A DNA stretch of 64,000 bases from Mucilaginibacter sp. cycad4 (lineage in GTDB: Bacteria; Bacteroidota; Bacteroidia; Sphingobacteriales; Sphingobacteriaceae), in contig NZ_CP139559.1 in assembly GCF_034263275.1 (NCBI RefSeq), forward strand, positions 5,208,001 to 5,272,000. Direction: 5' to 3'. The position numbers and the translations under genes are program-made. Positions 57,126 to 64,000 of the stretch are shown here, piece by piece. The notes under the pieces are model-generated. The model saw only the letters and a program-made list of their open reading frames with translations. It had not been told where the DNA came from and did not search any database. Position 1 is the first letter of the stretch; each line of letters begins with the position of its first letter.

Positions 57126-59552
57126 CTAAAGGGCTACCGCCAACGCTTTCCCGCTATACTTAACCACCTTATCAGCCTTAGCGGTCAAAGCCACATCCGA
57201 ACCATGTGCGCCTTTAACCAGTACCACATTAAATGTGCGGCTTTTTAACTGACCTGGGAAATGTCCCTTAGTATCTGAAATGCTTAACTTATGTGTTTTA
57301 TCGTTCCAGTTTAACGTAAACGTAGCCGATTGTCCTTTTTCGTAGTTATAGTTATCGTTCTCATCCTCATAAAACTTGAATGAGGCATCGGCACCGGGGT
57401 AAATACGCAGTTCGATATTGCTGTTTGGTTTTTCGGTTGCATACTCAACATCAGGGCCCATTGGTATAATTGAGCCCGCTTTTACATACAGTGGTAAGAT
57501 CTCGATAGGCGCAGCTGCACTAATGGTTTGGCCACCATCGAGCAGTTCGCCTGTCCAAAAGTTATACCATTTGCTGGCGGCAGGAAGGTAAACCTGGCGG
57601 GCCTTGGCTTTTCTGTCGGCATCGCTTGAGGTATAAAGTTGCTCGGTTACCGGGTTTACCATAAAGGCCGGCCCAAACATATACTGGTCCGGAATACCGT
57701 AAACCTTGCTGTCGCCGCGGTAATCAAACGCCAGCGAACGCATAATGGTATAGTTATCCTTAGTTACACGACCTGCCAATGAATAAATGTATGGCATCAA
57801 ACGGTAACGGAGCTTATCAAAATTAAGCAGGATCGACCTTGTATTTTCGTCCCAGTTTTTGCTGAAGATGGCACGCTCGCCTTTACCGTGGATGCGGAAA
57901 ATAGGGCAAAATGTACCGAACTGGAACCAACGGGTAAACAATTCGCGTTTATCCGGCTGCGACCAATCGGCAGGTTTCCAGTGGTAATGATATCCGCCGA
58001 TGTCTGACGTCCAGTAAGGAATGCCCGATGTACAGGCGTTGATGCCCTGCGGTACCTGGTCTTTAAAATCATGAAAAGTACACTCAATATCACTCGACCA
58101 TAATGTAGAGGCGTTGCGCTGCTCACCGGCAAAGGACTGCCTTACCAAAAAGAAGGCGCGCTTACCGGGAATATCCCTGCGCCAGCCCTCATATACGCCT
58201 TTGGTATGCTGCAGGGAGTAGGTATTAAAATAATCAATGCCCTTACCTATAGCAAAATTACTTTGGCGGCGGGCGTCAAGCAACGCTCCATTATCAGGCT
58301 CGCACTGGTCAATCCACCAGGCATCCCAACCGTAACGCTTAATGAGGCTGTCGCGGGCCTGGTCCCAGTAAAGTTCCCGGGCTTTAGGATTGTGGGCATC
58401 GTAATAAGTATCAAAAGTGTGGGTAACCACGTTATCCCAGGTAATATCGGTAAGACCGCCCATTTTATCCAGTGCATCATAGTTAGGAGTGCCCTTGCCA
58501 AACACCGGCCAGATAGAGATCATGGCATGGATATTTGCATCATGCAAAGCGTCAACCAGTTTTTGTGGGTGTGGATAGCGTTCCGGTTTCATTACATGTG
58601 AGCCAATTGGCAATGGGTCCCAGTAGTACCAGTCCTGCACAATTACGTCAACCGGGATGTGGTTATTGCGGTAATTGTCCTTTACAGTAAGGATTTCGTC
58701 CTCGCTCAGGTATCGGTCCTGCGATTGAAACAAGCCGTAAGCCCATTTACCAAACATCGGCGCTTTGCCGGTGGCGGTACGGTACAGATCGATGATGTGA
58801 TCAAAACCCGGGCCGTAAAAGAAGAAATAATCAACCTGTTTACCGCTTTCGGATACATATTTGAATTTGGTATTATCAGCCTCGGCACCATAAAAATTAC
58901 TGGCCGAGTAGTTATCCCACATCAAGCCATAGCCCTTTGTTGATAACAGCACCGGGATAGCGCCGGTAAGATACTTAATAGCCAGGTCCTGGTTGCGTCC
59001 CTTGTAATTGATTGACATAGAATCTAAAGGATGGCAGCCCAAACCAAACAAGGCCTCATCCTTTGGCGACGTAAACTGTGTAGTTACGTTATAAGTGCTG
59101 ATCCCTGCGATGGTTGCCGGAATAATGGATTTATTGTCGCTGTCTTCGGCAATGATCACGTTACCTTTCAAATCGGTATAGGTGATGGCGTTGGTAGTCT
59201 TATTAATCTTTATTTTCAGCTTCGCAGTAGTAATAACCACCTCGGTTTTACCATCAGTAACCTGGTAGGCTGAATGCTGAAGCCATTTATTATTAACAAC
59301 CAGCGAAGGCTTGGCCTCAAAAGCATCAAAGATGGTATATTTCACTTCGATGATATCATCTCTGCGGATAAGCACCTTCATCAAACCTTTGTCGAGCGTG
59401 AAAGTAACGCCATCAGCTGCTTTTTTGAAAGATTTAATAACTGCCATAGCCGGCACAGCTGACATGCCAGCCAAAAGGAAAACGAGCCACGCAATCGATT
59501 GCCTAACTTTTGCGCCTTTTTGAGATAATTGTTTAAACATCATGAGTATCAC
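57126..59552 (-). CDS. Secreted GH31 glycoside hydrolase
   Basis: An 808-residue exported enzyme. The signal peptide ends near VPAMA. A beta-sandwich N-domain (about 40-240) precedes the TIM barrel. The nucleophile D415 lies in AWWIDQCEPD, and an upstream DWYYWDP segment (307-313) shapes the -1 subsite. A C-terminal beta domain (about 700-790) follows. GH31 covers alpha-glucosidases, alpha-xylosidases and sulfoquinovosidases, and WIDQCEPD is closest to alpha-xylosidase-type sequences. It is a single gene. The start could also be the ATG at residue 5. Confidence 0.93.
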   Translation of the reverse strand: MILMMFKQLSQKGAKVRQSIAWLVFLLAGMSAVPAMAVIKSFKKAADGVTFTLDKGLMKVLIRRDDIIEVKYTIFDAFEAKPSLVVNNKWLQHSAYQVTDGKTEVVITTAKLKIKINKTTNAITYTDLKGNVIIAEDSDNKSIIPATIAGISTYNVTTQFTSPKDEALFGLGCHPLDSMSINYKGRNQDLAIKYLTGAIPVLLSTKGYGLMWDNYSASNFYGAEADNTKFKYVSESGKQVDYFFFYGPGFDHIIDLYRTATGKAPMFGKWAYGLFQSQDRYLSEDEILTVKDNYRNNHIPVDVIVQDWYYWDPLPIGSHVMKPERYPHPQKLVDALHDANIHAMISIWPVFGKGTPNYDALDKMGGLTDITWDNVVTHTFDTYYDAHNPKARELYWDQARDSLIKRYGWDAWWIDQCEPDNGALLDARRQSNFAIGKGIDYFNTYSLQHTKGVYEGWRRDIPGKRAFFLVRQSFAGEQRNASTLWSSDIECTFHDFKDQVPQGINACTSGIPYWTSDIGGYHYHWKPADWSQPDKRELFTRWFQFGTFCPIFRIHGKGERAIFSKNWDENTRSILLNFDKLRYRLMPYIYSLAGRVTKDNYTIMRSLAFDYRGDSKVYGIPDQYMFGPAFMVNPVTEQLYTSSDADRKAKARQVYLPAASKWYNFWTGELLDGGQTISAAAPIEILPLYVKAGSIIPMGPDVEYATEKPNSNIELRIYPGADASFKFYEDENDNYNYEKGQSATFTLNWNDKTHKLSISDTKGHFPGQLKSRTFNVVLVKGAHGSDVALTAKADKVVKYSGKALAVAL

Positions 59553-60064
59553 TGATTTGGTTTATATTGAGTGTGAGATTAACACCTAATTCGACAGCGT
59601 GAATATAGCGTACTTTTTTTAATTGGAGTAAATTTTTTTGATGTTGAATTATCAGTTGGCACTATAAACTCCAAATATTAAGTACATTTTACGATGACGT
59701 AATTTACCATGCGGTTTTACCAAAGTGGTAGCAATAAATTGTCAGCGCCCCCCTTTATAAAACAGCGTGTTCCACTAAAGGAGGCTTAATTTGTAAGTTA
59801 TTGATTATTAATATACATTTACCCATCCCGGCTTTGAGGGTGTTTCAGTAAATTTATAATAAGCTGATTATCAAGCGCTATGATTTTCAGAATAGTGGAA
59901 CAGTAGTTTATCCGTGACGTTGCCTTCGGCCGGGCTATGCGCTCATACGCCTGCAGACTTTAGGCGCTTTGGCCGGTACCGGCTACTAACGCGGTGTTCT
60001 GGGCAGTGGTAAATGGTGAATGATGAGTGGTTGGCACGGGGGGACTTACGAAAAGGCCGTTAAC
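59553..60064. other. Intergenic spacer between GH31 and the rRNA operon
   Basis: About 510 bases without a gene. The GH31 promoter should lie near 59560-59640. A copy of the CGTTGCCT repeat is at 59918-59993. The remaining DNA is AT-rich. I see no other element. Confidence 0.6.
59918..59993. repeat. CGTTGCCT...GGCCGGGCTA repeat, copy 2
   Basis: Shares CGTTGCCTTCGGCCGGGCTA and GGCCGGTACCGGCTACTAAC with 20499-20575. Slightly longer interior (CTGCAGACTTTAGGCGCTTT). A second family member in the same strand orientation. Confidence 0.8.
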
Positions 60065-60098
60065 GCAAAAAGCCTTAGGGATTAGCTAAGGCTTTTGC
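60065..60098 (-). terminator. Terminator of the rRNA operon
   Basis: GCAAAAAGCCTTAG and CTAAGGCTTTTGC face each other across GGATTAG. On the minus strand this hairpin ends in T-rich DNA about 25 bases past the 5S gene, as expected for the end of the rRNA operon. Confidence 0.85.
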
Positions 60099-60123
60099 AA
60101 TGTTGCACCATTAAAGGTGATAA

Positions 60124-60235
60124 AGGTTGGCACCGACCTACTCTCCCACGTTTTACCGCAGTACCATCGGCTCTGGCGGGCTTGACTTCTCTGTTCGGAA
60201 TGGGAAGAGGTAGACACCGCCGATATAGGCACCTG
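60124..60235 (-). rRNA. rrf: 5S ribosomal RNA
   Basis: The minus strand reads AGGTGCCTATATCGGCGGTG, then CATTCCGAACAGAGAAGT and CGATGGTACTGCG, the usual 5S core motifs. The ends are set by the terminal helix and are accurate to a few bases. It follows 23S by about 280 bases and precedes the operon terminator. Confidence 0.95.
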
Positions 60236-60512
60236 AATATTTTTAAGTTAGTGGTTGATTGGGTGAGTGGTGAGTGGTTCTTGTATGGTGTATAGCTTTT
60301 AAACTACTCACCTAATGAACCTAATCAACTATTCACCCCCATTAACATGACATATTATTGAAAGAAGTACTTGATTGAAGAGAAAACAACAGCTTTTGTT
60401 GTTTATCTGTTTGTTTTGTTTCAGATGAGTGATCGCTTTGGTTTTTTATTTGTGTAGTCTTGCAACCACTCTCCTAATCAACTTAATCAACCACTCACCT
60501 TAATCCGTCACG
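60236..60512. other. 23S-5S spacer with GAGTGGT repeats
   Basis: The spacer holds GGTGAGTAGTT/AACCACTCACC-type units in both orientations (about 60248-60345 and 60458-60500), similar to dispersed repeats elsewhere. It separates 23S from 5S by an unusual length for a rRNA operon. Confidence 0.6.
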
Positions 60513-63395
<2,883 letters not shown>

Positions 63396-63673
63396 TGCGC
63401 CTTTTGCGCCGCATGGTATGTCTTTATTTTAGATAATTGTTTGTTAGCGTCAAGAGATCAGGAATCAAGAACCAGGACCGAAGTCTTGTCTCTTTTTTCT
63501 TGCAATCTTGCCTCTGAGCAAACAACGTCTCTATCTGTTGTTTTCTCTTGTTTCAATTACTTCTTCCAATATGTCAAAGAACGTTTTGATCCTCCGTCAT
63601 TCTTTCATTTAGTCACTACGTCATTTTTCAATGACTCAATGACCAGATGACTTAATGACTTCCGGTTCAATGT

Positions 63674-63747
63674 GGAGAATAACGGATTCGAACCGTTGAC
63701 CCCCTGCGTGCAAGGCAGGTGCTCTAGCCAGCTGAGCTAATCCCCCC
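63674..63747 (-). tRNA. tRNA-Ala (TGC)
   Basis: The minus strand reads GGGGGATTAGCTCAGCTGGC, anticodon loop CTTGCAC, T-arm GGTTCGAATCC, acceptor end ATTCTCC plus A. CCA is not encoded. A standard 74-base gene in the 16S-23S spacer. Confidence 0.97.
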
Positions 63748-63841
63748 TAAGATGAATTATCGAATTATTGATTTTTTGAATTATTGATTATTTTTCACTC
63801 AATAATTCAGTAATTCTATAATTCAATCATCGCCTCTTTTG

Positions 63842-63916
63842 TAGTCCCGAGCAGATTTGAACTGCTGACCCCTACATTATCAGTGTAGTGCTCTAACCAA
63901 GCTGAGCTACAGGACT
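63842..63916 (-). tRNA. tRNA-Ile (GAT)
   Basis: The minus strand reads AGTCCTGTAGCTCAGCTTGG, anticodon loop CTGATAA (GAT), T-arm AGTTCAAATCT, acceptor end CGGGACT plus A. CCA is not encoded. Together with tRNA-Ala it marks the 16S-23S spacer; 16S lies beyond the window end. Confidence 0.97.
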
Positions 63917-64000
63917 TTTTTGTATTTCGGATCTCCGATCTTCGATTTTAGATTTTTTTATTCTTCAAATCGTCAATCGTAATCTCTTACAATCCCGCCT

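Overview
The window looks like a chromosomal segment from a Bacteroidota member of the Sphingobacteriaceae, close to Mucilaginibacter or Pedobacter. This rests on the Bacteroidota promoter type (TTG, about 20 bases, TAnnTTTG), weak Shine-Dalgarno sites, a DUF4270 lipoprotein, TonB-domain fusions, a BlaR1/BlaI pair, secreted S9/M28/M61 peptidases, a 29-residue COX24-like ribosome-associated protein, and many short palindromic dispersed repeats between genes. Species is not determined from the sequence alone.

Layout. 1-773 is the 5' part of a large secreted Ig-like repeat protein cut by the window edge. 1210-5293 is a four-gene surface-polysaccharide operon (methyltransferase, GT4 glycosyltransferase, TylF-type methyltransferase, Wzx-type flippase). 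5566-7943 is a blaI-blaR1 pair whose sensor carries two TonB domains and a receptor-plug-like tail, with a palindromic operator and promoter upstream. 8099-9502 is a beta-CASP nuclease-like MBL protein. 9651-13985 holds small metabolic genes (HIBADH family, GNAT, Crp/Fnr regulator, SnoaL-like, two SDRs). 14128-15890 is a mobile patch: a probable ncRNA with its own promoter and terminator, and an IS110-family element with structured non-coding flanks. 15898-19521 holds an AraC regulator and a sigma/anti-sigma/DUF4097-like operon. 19793-29728 holds a NadR-type kinase, two secreted peptidases, a degraded HepT/MntA pair, radA with an in-frame palindromic insertion, and two overlapping genes of unknown function. 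29892-35067 holds small proteins, a methyltransferase and the HU-TPR-COX24-like-RNase G operon, divergent from mutY-ssb (35506-36987). 37078-50616 holds a DPP4-like peptidase, a serine hydrolase, a repeat-rich spacer, an NHL protein, carB and a TonB protein. 50266-51675 holds panD and panC, and 51802-56933 holds a GT5-like protein, DUF4270, glmS and terC. 57126-59552 is a GH31 glycosidase. 60065-63916 is the 3' part of an rRNA operon on the minus strand (tRNA-Ile, tRNA-Ala, 23S, 5S, terminator), with 16S outside the window.

How it works together. Most of the window is core chromosome: cell-envelope polysaccharide, amino-sugar and pantothenate synthesis, DNA repair and RNA decay. Envelope stress or signalling modules (BlaR1/BlaI, ECF sigma/anti-sigma) sit among them. 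The accessory signal lies mainly in non-coding DNA. At least six families of dispersed inverted repeats are visible, one duplicated around another (41.5-42.1 kb) and one inserted inside the radA reading frame. The most unusual items are the M56-TonB-TonB-plug fusion, the probable ncRNA beside the IS110 element with its candidate bridge-RNA region, the palindrome inside radA, and the truncated HepT toxin. I found no CRISPR array, prophage or secondary-metabolite cluster.
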